Assembly (NCBI GenBank): GCA_955651875.1
Contig: CATPAP010000081.1
Coordinates: 1-8,016, forward strand
DNA: 8,016 nt
Direction of reading: 5' to 3'
From: Candidatus Dormiibacterota bacterium
GTDB lineage: Bacteria; Chloroflexota; Dormibacteria; Aeolococcales; Aeolococcaceae
Positions 1 to 6,130 of the stretch are shown in pieces. The notes below the pieces were generated by a model. That model was not told the DNA's origin. It did no database searches and saw only the letters and a program-made list of their open reading frames with translations. Positions within the stretch are counted from its first letter, which is position 1. Each line of letters begins with the position of its first letter. A program made the translations under genes and the position numbers.

Positions 1-697
1 GATACGCATGGCGCAGCGCGTCGTCGCCGGCCAGCGCAGCGGCGCGGTCGCGCGCTACCACTGTGCCAAGGGAGAGCACCACCGCGTCATCGGCGACCGC
101 CAGAGCGCTGCGCGCGTTCTGCTCGATGAGAAGCACGGCGAGCCGCCGTTCGTCCGTGAGCGTGCGCAGCCGGTCCATGATTTGCGCGAGCACGGTCGCA
201 TGCAGTCCTAGCGAGGGTTCGTCGAGCAGCAGCACTCGTGGACGTGAGGCCAGCGCGCGACCGATGGAGAGCATCTGACGCTCTCCCCCGGAGAGGTTGG
301 CGGCGTGAAGGTGGCGGCGCGCCAGCAGCGGCGGAAACAGTTCGTACGCCTCCTCGATTGCCAGCTGCTGATCGGCGCGGTCACGCCGCCACAGCCCACC
401 GAGGCGCAGGTTCTCGTCGACGGTGATCTCGCTGATGATGCCATGACCCTCGGGGACATGGGCGACGCCCAAACGCGCGATGGCCTCCGGAGCGCGGCCT
501 GTCAGGTCAGTGCCGGCGACACTCACGCTGCCGCGACGCGCTTTCACCAGACCCGAGATGGCGCGGACCAGCGTTGTCTTGCCCGCACCGTTGGCACCCA
601 GCACCGTGGTGATGCTGCCCTCCGCGACGGCGAGTGAAACACCGTTCACGGCAACCACGCCACCGTAGGCAACGGTCAGATCGACGACTTCAAGCAT
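1..697 (-). CDS. livF: ABC transporter ATP-binding protein, LivF-type (partial, C-terminus off the left edge)
   Basis: One of the two nucleotide-binding subunits of a branched-chain amino acid-type (HAAT) ABC importer. It would bind the permeases at the inner face of the membrane and hydrolyse ATP. The frame opens at ATG 697 (MLEVVDLTVAYGGVVAVNGV) and stays open to the window edge, giving 232 codons. LivF proteins are usually about 235-240 residues, so only a few are likely missing. Seen: Walker A GANGAGKTT (about residues 34-42), Q-loop region VPEGHGI (81-87), ABC signature LSGGERQ (135-141), Walker B VLLLDEP (155-161) and switch histidine-loop region LLIEQN. VPEG followed by a canonical LSGGERQ is typical of LivF rather than LivG. 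The start overlaps the livG stop by 8 bases (ATGCTTGA), which indicates translational coupling. The transported substrate cannot be told from the ATPase; HAAT systems also carry amides, urea, aromatic acids and other small molecules. Confidence 0.93.
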   Translation of the reverse strand, partial: MLEVVDLTVAYGGVVAVNGVSLAVAEGSITTVLGANGAGKTTLVRAISGLVKARRGSVSVAGTDLTGRAPEAIARLGVAHVPEGHGIISEITVDENLRLGGLWRRDRADQQLAIEEAYELFPPLLARRHLHAANLSGGERQMLSIGRALASRPRVLLLDEPSLGLHATVLAQIMDRLRTLTDERRLAVLLIEQNARSALAVADDAVVLSLGTVVARDRAAALAGDDALRHAY

Positions 698-1487
698 CGG
701 CCACCTGGCTGCCGAGGTAGGCGGTGGCCACGTCCTCGTTGGCGCGGATCTCGGCCGGCGTTCCCGCGGCGATCACTGTGCCGAGGTTGAGCACCGTCAC
801 GCGGTCGCTCACCGCCATCACCATGTCCAAGTGGTGCTCGACCAGCGCAATGCCCATGTGTGCGCGCAGCCGGCGGAGCAACTCCACGAGCTGCTCCACC
901 TCAGCCGCCGAGAGTCCGCTGGCGGGCTCATCGAGCAGGAGCAGTGATGGACGGGCCACCAGCGCACGTGCCAGGACCACACGTTTCTGGGTGCCGTGTG
1001 GCAACGAGCCGGGATATGCGCCGGCGCGATCGGCGATGCCGAGCTCATCGAGGACGGCCATGGCCGAATCAGTACGGTCGCGCTCACACGTGTCAGCGCG
1101 GGGCAGCGCGAACAGGTCGCTGAGCATGCTGGTCGATGCCGGCGCACCCAGCATGACGTTTTCCAGCACGCTGAGACGCGTCCAGAGGCCGAGCCCCTGC
1201 AGCGTGCGCACGATGCCCAAACCGGCGAGTTGAGAAGGCCGCATCGACAGCATTGAGCGACCTGCGTAGGTGATGCTGCCGCGGCTCGGCGTCACCAACC
1301 GGCAGATGGCGTTGAAAAGCGTGGTCTTGCCCGCGCCGTTGGGGCCGATCACACCAAGGATCTGCTGCGGATGCACGCCGATAGACACGTCCTGCAAGGC
1401 GACGACCCCGCCGAAGTGGACCGCCAGACCGGAGACCTCCAATGTGGCTGGAGCCTCCCCGGACGGCTGCGCATTGACGCGTCGCAT
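690..1487 (-). CDS. livG: ABC transporter ATP-binding protein, LivG-type
   Basis: Partner ATPase of LivF in a HAAT-family importer; 265 residues, usual for the family. Seen: Walker A GPNGAGKTT (48-56), Q-loop RTLQ (94-97), signature-position motif LPHGTQ (162-167), Walker B LLLLDEP (182-188) and histidine-loop VEHH (216-219). LivG proteins usually show LPYG.Q and VEHD at the last two motifs, so His164 and His219 are mild departures. The ATG at 1487 is preceded by a G-rich Shine-Dalgarno-like stretch (GGGGGTGG) about 3 bases upstream. The first 15 residues are a low-complexity leader before the conserved LEVSGL strand. This is the first gene of its transcript, with livF directly downstream and overlapping. 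Permease (livH, livM) and binding-protein (livK) genes do not lie upstream, because the next gene is a divergent TetR regulator. If present, they are beyond the left edge or elsewhere in the genome. Confidence 0.95.
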   Translation of the reverse strand: MRRVNAQPSGEAPATLEVSGLAVHFGGVVALQDVSIGVHPQQILGVIGPNGAGKTTLFNAICRLVTPSRGSITYAGRSMLSMRPSQLAGLGIVRTLQGLGLWTRLSVLENVMLGAPASTSMLSDLFALPRADTCERDRTDSAMAVLDELGIADRAGAYPGSLPHGTQKRVVLARALVARPSLLLLDEPASGLSAAEVEQLVELLRRLRAHMGIALVEHHLDMVMAVSDRVTVLNLGTVIAAGTPAEIRANEDVATAYLGSQVADA

Positions 1488-1571
1488 CAGCCACCCCCGT
1501 GTCCCCGAACGCCTCCGGCGCCGGATGCTAACATGAATCCTGAATCAGTTTCCCGATCCGTGGGGAGAGCG
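1488..1571. promoter_or_regulatory. Divergent control region between livG and the TetR gene
   Basis: These 84 bases must hold the promoters for both livGF (leftward) and the TetR gene (rightward), unless either is read from further away. Visible elements are a direct repeat TGAATC at 1534-1539 and 1541-1546 (7-base period), and an odd-centred inverted repeat CTGA-A-TCAG at 1540-1548. On the minus strand TAGCAT (1525-1530) could be a -10 for livG. On the plus strand no convincing -35/-10 pair is visible. TetR proteins commonly bind operators in such divergent gaps, so the repeats are operator candidates. That is inference, and the repeats are short enough to arise by chance. Confidence 0.4.
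1562..1569 (+). promoter_or_regulatory. Ribosome binding site deciding the TetR start
   Basis: GGGGAGAG lies just before ATG 1572, with its GGAG core ending 4 bases from the start codon. The other in-frame ATG at 1533 has no comparable purine-rich stretch, so this site favours the shorter protein. Confidence 0.6.
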
Positions 1572-2207
1572 ATGGCGCCTGCTGTCCGTGCGGAAGCGGG
1601 TTCGCTGACCGCCCGTGGCGAGCGAACCCGGAGCCGGCTGCTGGCCGCCGGGGAAGAGGTGTTCGGGCAGCGCGGCTACCACGAAGCGTCGATCGCCGAC
1701 ATTACGCAGGGCGCCGGCGTGGCTCAGGGAACGTTCTACCTGTATTTCGACAGCAAGAGGGACCTCATGCGCGCTGTCGTCGACGAACGTGGGCATCAGC
1801 TCCGCGCCACGCTGGCGCATGCGACCGCCGCTGTGGTCGGCCGCATCGGCAAGGAGCAGGCCGGCTTTGCCGCCTACTTCGCGTGGACGGCACGGCACCG
1901 CGACCTCTGCCGGATTGTCCGGCAGTCCGAATACGTCGATGCTGATCTCTATCGCGACTGGTACCGGCAGCTGGCCGACGCGTACGCGGCCGCGCTCCGC
2001 ACCGCCATCGACGGTGGCGAGATCGCTGAGGTCGATGATGTCGAGACTCTCGCGTACGCGCTGATGGGGATTGGCGATTTCGTGGGGATGCGGTGGCTCA
2101 TCTTCGACGATCGCCGCACGGTGCCACCGCGCGCTGTGTCCACCATCAACAAGCTGGTCGACCGGGCGCTGAGCGCTGAGTCGCTGCCTGTGCGACGTGG
2201 TCGATGA
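1572..2207 (+). CDS. TetR/AcrR-family transcriptional regulator
   Basis: DNA-binding repressor-type protein of 211 residues, usual TetR length. The N-terminal helix-turn-helix spans about residues 17-65: RTRSRLLAAGEEVFGQRGY, then ASIADITQGAGVAQGTFYLY (39-58) and FDSKRDLM, the hallmark TetR turn and recognition helix. The C-terminal ligand-binding half contains a YVDADLYRDWYRQLADAYA stretch and a GIGDFVGMRWLIF stretch, seen in many actinobacterial TetR proteins. The ligand is not predictable, though acyl-CoA-like molecules are common effectors in such contexts. ATG 1572 is chosen for its strong ribosome binding site; ATG 1533 would add 13 residues. The gene is divergent from livGF and convergent with the dehydrogenase operon, with a 24-base gap to the MaoC-like gene. 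It is therefore a natural candidate to control livGF, itself and possibly the operon. Confidence 0.93.
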   Translation: MAPAVRAEAGSLTARGERTRSRLLAAGEEVFGQRGYHEASIADITQGAGVAQGTFYLYFDSKRDLMRAVVDERGHQLRATLAHATAAVVGRIGKEQAGFAAYFAWTARHRDLCRIVRQSEYVDADLYRDWYRQLADAYAAALRTAIDGGEIAEVDDVETLAYALMGIGDFVGMRWLIFDDRRTVPPRAVSTINKLVDRALSAESLPVRRGR

Positions 2208-2231
2208 GGCCGGCCTGGCAGCGGCGCACGA

Positions 2232-2684
2232 TCAGACGAGGAAGCGAGTGACCAGATCGGCAACACAGCAGGGCTTGTCGGAACCCTGAACCTCGACCTC
2301 GACGTGGGTGACCAACTGGATGCCTCCCGGCGCATCGTCGGCGGTTTCGAGGCGAGCCCGAGCGCGCACGGTCCCGCCGCTCGGCAGCGGCGCCGGGAAG
2401 CGCACACGGTTGGCGCCGTAGTTGATGGCCATGCCCGCGCCGCGTACCTCGTAGATCTCGTGGAGGAGCATCGGCGTCAGCGCGAGGCTGAGGAAACCGT
2501 GCGCGATGGTGGTGCCGAATGGGCCGCCGCTGGCGCGCTCGGCGTCGACGTGGATCCACTGGTGGTCATGCGTCGCGTCCGCGAAGGCGGTGATCTGCTC
2601 CTGGGTCACGGTGTGCCAGTTGCTCACCCCCAGCTCGGTGCCCGCGGCTCCCGGCAGTTCGTCAAGCGATTCGAAGATCCGCAT
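2232..2684 (-). CDS. MaoC-like (R)-specific enoyl-CoA hydratase/dehydratase, NodN-type
   Basis: Single hot-dog-fold MaoC-like protein of 150 residues that would reversibly hydrate trans-2-enoyl thioesters to (R)-3-hydroxyacyl thioesters in the cytoplasm. The hydratase-2 active-site motif is present as FADATHDHQWIHVD, with the catalytic pair Asp40 and His45 five residues apart, followed by GTTIAHGFLSLAL (57-69), the usual second conserved block. The WIH form of the motif fits the NodN/Rv0130-like subgroup. An ATG at 2702 would add six residues that overlap the SDR end. ATG 2684 is preferred because the protein then begins MRIFESLDEL, the start sits one base after the SDR stop (TGAGATG), and a run of seven G about 9 bases upstream can serve as ribosome binding site. 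It is the last gene of the four-gene operon. The substrate chain is unknown; a pure dehydratase or (de)hydratase of a non-fatty acyl-CoA is also possible. Confidence 0.88.
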   Translation of the reverse strand: MRIFESLDELPGAAGTELGVSNWHTVTQEQITAFADATHDHQWIHVDAERASGGPFGTTIAHGFLSLALTPMLLHEIYEVRGAGMAINYGANRVRFPAPLPSGGTVRARARLETADDAPGGIQLVTHVEVEVQGSDKPCCVADLVTRFLV

Positions 2685-2685
2685 C

Positions 2686-3468
2686 TCAACGCGCCCCCCC
2701 ATTGACGTACAACGTCTGGCCGCTCACGTACGACGCGTCGTCGCTGGCCAGGAAGGCGACGACCGACGCGATCTCCTCAGGTTGTGCCACGCGACGCAGC
2801 GGGGTGCGCTGCGCGACGTCTTGCTGGTGCTCCTCCGCCGTCATGCCTACGCGCTCGGCTGTTGCCGCCGTCATCGGCGTGGCCACGTAGCCCGGCGCCA
2901 CCGCGTTGACCGTGATGTTGAAGGGGCCGAGCTCGATTGCCAGCGTGGCGGTGAGGCCCTGGATGCCTGCCTTGGCAGCGGCGTAGTTGGCCTGCCCGCG
3001 ATTGCCGAGCGCGGAGCGGCTGCTGAGGTTGACGATGCGCCCGTACTTGGCCGCAACCATCTGCTCCTGGGCGGCGCGGCACATCAGGAAAACGCTGGTG
3101 AGATTGACCTGCAACACGGTGTTCCAGTCGTCGTCGGTCATCTTGAACAGCAGGCCGTCCCGGGTGACTCCGGCGTTGTTGATGAGCACATCGATGCGCC
3201 CTTGCTGGGCGGCGACAGCGGCCACTGCGGCCGTGACACTCGCGGCGGACGAGACGTCGCACGCGAGCCCGACCGCGCTGCCCCCGATGGCGCGGATGTC
3301 CTCGGCGGTGGCGCTCGCGCCCTCCGCGTTGCGGTCGAGCACCGCGACGATCGCGCCCTCAGCGGCCAGGCGGCGTGCTGTGGCCGCGCCGATTCCCTGC
3401 GCGGCTCCCGTCACCACGGCTACGCGCCCCTCGAATCGCCGCGTCCAGCCCACGAGCTCCTCAGTCAC
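2686..3468 (-). CDS. FabG-like short-chain dehydrogenase/reductase (3-ketoacyl reductase type)
   Basis: Classical SDR of 260 residues, cytoplasmic, interconverting 3-hydroxy- and 3-keto-acyl thioesters or a similar carbonyl/alcohol pair. Seen: cofactor loop TGAAQGIG (20-27), Asp45 at the end of the second strand (suggesting NAD(H) rather than NADP(H)), CDV (70-72), NNAG (97-100), catalytic-tetrad Asn122, Ser149/150, and YAAAK with Tyr162 and Lys166. VNAVAPGYVATPM and the C-terminal SGQTLYVNGG are also typical of FabG-type proteins. Start is GTG 3468, inside the GTGA shared with the ADH stop, with AGGAG 7 bases upstream; this is strong evidence for translational coupling. Being next to a MaoC-like hydratase supports the (R)-3-hydroxyacyl stereochemistry. 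It is more likely a pathway-specific enzyme than housekeeping fatty-acid synthesis FabG, since no acpP, fabD or fabF is nearby. Confidence 0.92.
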   Translation of the reverse strand: MTEELVGWTRRFEGRVAVVTGAAQGIGAATARRLAAEGAIVAVLDRNAEGASATAEDIRAIGGSAVGLACDVSSAASVTAAVAAVAAQQGRIDVLINNAGVTRDGLLFKMTDDDWNTVLQVNLTSVFLMCRAAQEQMVAAKYGRIVNLSSRSALGNRGQANYAAAKAGIQGLTATLAIELGPFNITVNAVAPGYVATPMTAATAERVGMTAEEHQQDVAQRTPLRRVAQPEEIASVVAFLASDDASYVSGQTLYVNGGAR

Positions 3469-4562
3469 GCGCCATCTCCTCCGAACACGATCAGGCTGCG
3501 AGCGCCCCGACCTGCGCTCATGTCCGCGAAGGCGGACTCGATCTCATCGAGGCCGATCCGACGCGTCACCAGGGGTGCCACGTCGAGCCGTCCCTCGCGC
3601 ACGTGCTCGAGCAGGATCGGCACATCCATTAGGGGGTCGGCGTTGCCGTACATGCAGCCACGCAGGACGCGGGCGAAATGCGCGATCTCGAGCGCGTTGA
3701 AGGACACCACGTCCGTCTTCGGTCCCAAGCCCACGATGGTGGCCTGGCCTCCGCGGCGGGTCACCGACCACGCCGTCCTGATGGTGTCGGCGCGGCCGAC
3801 GCACTCGATCGCGTGGTCGACGCCGCGTCCCCCGGTGAGCGCGCGGATCGTCTTGCCGAGATCAGGACCTGGCTCGAGCACGTGGGTGGCGCCGAACCTG
3901 CGGGCAAGCTCGGCCTTGGCGGGCGACGCATCGACGGCGATGAGCGGCGCGGCGCCGGCCAGACGGGCACCCTGCACAGCGCAGAGTCCCACGCCGCCGA
4001 GCCCGATCACCACGACCGAGTCGCTCCGCTTGACCGAGGCTGCGTGCGCAACGGCTCCCACCCCGGTCAGCACCGCACAGCCGAGCAGCGCCGCCTCTTC
4101 GAGGTCGATGTCGTCGGGGATCGGGATGCACGCCGATTCGGCGACCACGGTCTCGGTCGCGAACGCCGCCACCCCCATGGCGGCGAACAGCGGCGTGCCG
4201 TCGTCGAGTCGGGCGTACGGCACGGCAGCCGCCTCACCTGCGCGCGCGCAGAGATACGGCTCACCGTTCAGGCACCACCAGCACTCCCGGCACGGTGGCG
4301 CCCAGTTGAAAAGGACGGCGTCGCTGGCGCGCACCGCAGTCACACCTTCGCCGACCGCCACCACCCGGCCAGCGCCCTCGTGCCCGAGAACTGCGGGAAC
4401 AGCTTGCACCAGCGTGCCGCGCGCCAGCGAGAGATCCGAATGGCACACCCCGGTCGCCACCATGCGCACGCACACCCTGCCGGGTCCTGGCGGCTCGAGC
4501 TTGATCTCCTCGACGCGCAGCGGCGAGCCGATGTCGCGGAGAACCGCGGCGCGAACGGTCAC
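3465..4562 (-). CDS. Zinc-dependent medium-chain alcohol dehydrogenase (class III-like)
   Basis: MDR-superfamily alcohol dehydrogenase, 365 residues, expected to oxidise an alcohol to its aldehyde (or ketone) with NAD+. Catalytic zinc ligands are visible as Cys40 (GVCHSD), His61-Glu62 (GHEGAGRVVAVGEGV) and Cys162 (LLGCAVLTGVGA). The structural zinc lobe is intact, with Cys91, Cys94, Cys97 and Cys105 (C-x2-C-x2-C-x7-C). The Rossmann loop is GLGGVG (187-192), and Asp211 at the end of the next strand points to NAD+. The GC-start GTG 4562 lies in a GTGA overlap with the ALDH stop, and its own TGA lies in a GTGA overlap with the SDR start. Its position directly after an ALDH suggests the aldehyde is passed on for oxidation to the acid. 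An NDMA/mycothiol-linked or formaldehyde-type activity is an alternative that sequence alone does not exclude. Confidence 0.93.
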   Translation of the reverse strand: MTVRAAVLRDIGSPLRVEEIKLEPPGPGRVCVRMVATGVCHSDLSLARGTLVQAVPAVLGHEGAGRVVAVGEGVTAVRASDAVLFNWAPPCRECWWCLNGEPYLCARAGEAAAVPYARLDDGTPLFAAMGVAAFATETVVAESACIPIPDDIDLEEAALLGCAVLTGVGAVAHAASVKRSDSVVVIGLGGVGLCAVQGARLAGAAPLIAVDASPAKAELARRFGATHVLEPGPDLGKTIRALTGGRGVDHAIECVGRADTIRTAWSVTRRGGQATIVGLGPKTDVVSFNALEIAHFARVLRGCMYGNADPLMDVPILLEHVREGRLDVAPLVTRRIGLDEIESAFADMSAGRGARSLIVFGGDGA

Positions 4563-6013
4563 GGCAACTGCATCGACTTGATCAGTTGGAACTCCTCGAG
4601 CCCGTGGCGGCCGAGCTCGCGCCCGTTTCCCGACTGCCCGTACCCCCCGAACGGAGCGCTGGGGTTGAAGCGCGCGCCGTTGATGTCCACCTGCCCGGTG
4701 CGCAGCCTCCGCGCAACCGCGACCGCGCGATCGACGTCGGCGGACCAGACCGCGCCCGCCAGCCCGTACTGCGTCGCGTTGGCGATGCGAACGGCCTCGT
4801 CCTCGTTGGTGTATCGAATGATCGAGAGCACGGGGCCGAAGATCTCCTGCTGCGCGATGGTCGAGTCCGGGTCAACATCGGCGAACACCGTGCCACGGAC
4901 GTAGTAGCCGCGGTCGGGGAGGCCGTCGCGCCCCGGTCCACCGGCAACCAGCCGGGCGCCGTCTCGAATGCCCTGCCCCAGGTAGCCGTTCACGCGGTCG
5001 TGTTGGGCCGCGCTCGCCAGCGGACCGAGCCGCGTCGCCGGGTCAGTCGGATCGCCGACTGTGTACGCGGCCGCCGTGGCCGCCGCGAGCTCGACGATCT
5101 CGTCATACCGGGAATCAGGAGCTAGCATTCGCGTCCACGCATTGCAGGTCTGGCCGGAGTTGAGGAAGCAGTTGGCGACGCCGACCTTGACCGCGGCGGT
5201 GATGTCGGCGTCGTCGAGGATGACGTTCGCCGACTTCCCCCCAAGCTCGAGCGAGACGCGCTTCACCGTCTCCGACGCGAGCGCGCCGACCCGCTGCCCG
5301 GCGCGTGTGGAACCGGTGAAGGAGACCATGTCGACCCCGGGATGCCGCGCCAGCGCCTCTCCAACCACCGCACCGGTTCCTGACAGGAGGTTGTACACGC
5401 CGGGCGGGAACCCAATGCTGTGCGCCATCGCTGCGAGCGTGTATGCCGTCAGCGGCGCGATCTCACTCGGCTTGTGGACCACCGTGCAACCGGCAAGAAG
5501 CGCCGGCGCAAGCTTGGCGATGCTCTGGTGCAGCGGGTAGTTCCACGGCGTGATTGCCGCCGCCACCCCGGCCGGCTCTCGCACGACCACCGAGTTGCCG
5601 ACTGTCTCAGTCTCCTCAACACAGCCGGCCAGGTCAACGTACGAGGCCAGGACCTGCAACGGCAGGCCGGCCTGGATGGCGTGTGCAATCTTGGCGGGAG
5701 CCCCCATCTCGGCTGTGATGATGCCGGCGAGGTCGTCCTGCCTGGCGGCGAGCGCGTCGCGCAATGCGCTGAGAAGGCGCGCCCGTTCCGCCACCGGCGT
5801 CGCCGCCCAGGCCGGGAATGCGCGCCGCGCGGCGTTGACGGCCGCGTCCACGTCCTCGGGTGTGCCGCGCGGCACCTCGGTGATCACCTGCTCGGTGGCG
5901 GGGTTCTCCACCGCGATCCGCCCATCCCCCGTCGAGTCCACCCACTCTCCGTCGATGTAGAGCTGGCCGGCCAGGTGGACGGCGTCCGGGCGCGCAGTCA
6001 TGCCGTTGACCAA
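4559..6013 (-). CDS. NAD(P)+-dependent aldehyde dehydrogenase
   Basis: ALDH-superfamily enzyme of 484 residues, oxidising an aldehyde to a carboxylate in the cytoplasm. Seen: IDGEWVDS near the N-terminus, PWN (156-158, catalytic-site Asn158), KPSE (181-184, cofactor-binding Lys181), FTGST (232-236), ELGGKS (256-261, general base Glu256), GQTC (287-290, nucleophile Cys290), EIFGPV, and the C-terminal PFGGYGQSGNGRELG. All core residues are present. TTG 6013 is chosen because a perfect AGGAGG lies 8 bases upstream of it; the in-frame ATG 6001 would sit 20 bases from that site and shorten the protein by 4 residues. The reading frame stays open far upstream, antisense to the neighbouring SDR, but that extension has no ALDH similarity. 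First gene of the four-gene operon; its stop overlaps the ADH start (GTGA). Substrate is not predictable; betaine- or vanillin-type ALDHs look alike at this level. Confidence 0.94.
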   Translation of the reverse strand: MVNGMTARPDAVHLAGQLYIDGEWVDSTGDGRIAVENPATEQVITEVPRGTPEDVDAAVNAARRAFPAWAATPVAERARLLSALRDALAARQDDLAGIITAEMGAPAKIAHAIQAGLPLQVLASYVDLAGCVEETETVGNSVVVREPAGVAAAITPWNYPLHQSIAKLAPALLAGCTVVHKPSEIAPLTAYTLAAMAHSIGFPPGVYNLLSGTGAVVGEALARHPGVDMVSFTGSTRAGQRVGALASETVKRVSLELGGKSANVILDDADITAAVKVGVANCFLNSGQTCNAWTRMLAPDSRYDEIVELAAATAAAYTVGDPTDPATRLGPLASAAQHDRVNGYLGQGIRDGARLVAGGPGRDGLPDRGYYVRGTVFADVDPDSTIAQQEIFGPVLSIIRYTNEDEAVRIANATQYGLAGAVWSADVDRAVAVARRLRTGQVDINGARFNPSAPFGGYGQSGNGRELGRHGLEEFQLIKSMQLP

Positions 6014-6021
6014 CGCACCGT

Positions 6022-6027
6022 CCTCCT
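6022..6027 (-). promoter_or_regulatory. Shine-Dalgarno AGGAGG for the ALDH, selecting a TTG start
   Basis: The minus strand carries a perfect AGGAGG here, with 8 bases to TTG 6013 and 20 bases to the first in-frame ATG at 6001. Optimal spacing favours the TTG. Confidence 0.65.
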
Positions 6028-6069
6028 GCCATCCGACGACCTGCCCCTGACCGGGACCCGGGAGGCGCC

Positions 6070-6099
6070 AGTATCCTCCGACGCCGCTCTTGAGGTCCA
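6070..6099 (-). promoter_or_regulatory. Candidate promoter of the ALDH-ADH-SDR-MaoC operon
   Basis: On the minus strand TGGACC (6094-6099) and GATACT (6070-6075) are separated by 18 bases, each matching the sigma-70 consensus at 4 of 6 positions. Transcription would start near 6063 and leave a leader of about 50 bases before TTG 6013. It is the best pair I see in the gap, but it is weak and unproven. Confidence 0.35.
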
Positions 6100-6112
6100 C
6101 CAGCGCCGGACC

Positions 6113-6123
6113 CTGTGTACAGT
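6113..6123 (+). promoter_or_regulatory. Candidate -10 element and overlapping short inverted repeat for the second SDR
   Basis: TACAGT at 6118-6123 fits the TANNNT form of a -10 element, and exactly 7 bases follow before GTG 6131, the spacing expected for a leaderless transcript. The inverted repeat CTGT-GT-ACAG (6113-6122) overlaps it and could be an operator half-site pair. TTGAGG at 6090-6095 is the only -35-like hexamer nearby, but at 22 bases it is too far for a standard promoter. Confidence 0.35.
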
Positions 6124-6130
6124 GCGGCCG

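Noticed and set aside
1093..1494. 133-codon minus-strand frame
   Set aside because: Same-strand frame-shifted shadow of livG; a fragment of the Walker A DNA is simply read in the wrong frame.
1371..1571. Longer TetR start (ATG 1371 or ATG 1533)
   Set aside because: The ATG 1371 version overlaps the livG N-terminus and adds residues not typical of TetR. ATG 1533 lacks a ribosome binding site, while ATG 1572 has GGGGAGAG. ATG 1533 stays possible.
2166..2179. Tandem GCGCTGA repeat
   Set aside because: Two copies within the TetR coding region, explained by codon choice for an Ala-Leu-Ser-Ala run; no sign of function.
2685..2702. MaoC-like start at ATG 2702
   Set aside because: It would overlap the SDR end and add six non-family residues. 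ATG 2684 gives the usual N-terminus and a coupled TGAGATG junction.
2506..4581. 691-codon open frame on the plus strand
   Set aside because: It runs antisense across the MaoC, SDR and ADH genes, all of which show full family motifs. The translation has no recognisable domain and is Arg/Ala/Ser-rich, as expected for a shadow frame in GC-rich DNA.
3678..4904. 408-codon open frame on the plus strand
   Set aside because: Antisense to the ADH and ALDH genes, rich in Arg, His and Gly, with no motif.
5420..6130. Upstream extension of the second SDR frame (total 492 codons)
   Set aside because: Antisense to the ALDH N-terminal half; SDR homology starts at the RVVVVTGGGRGIG strand near 6146.
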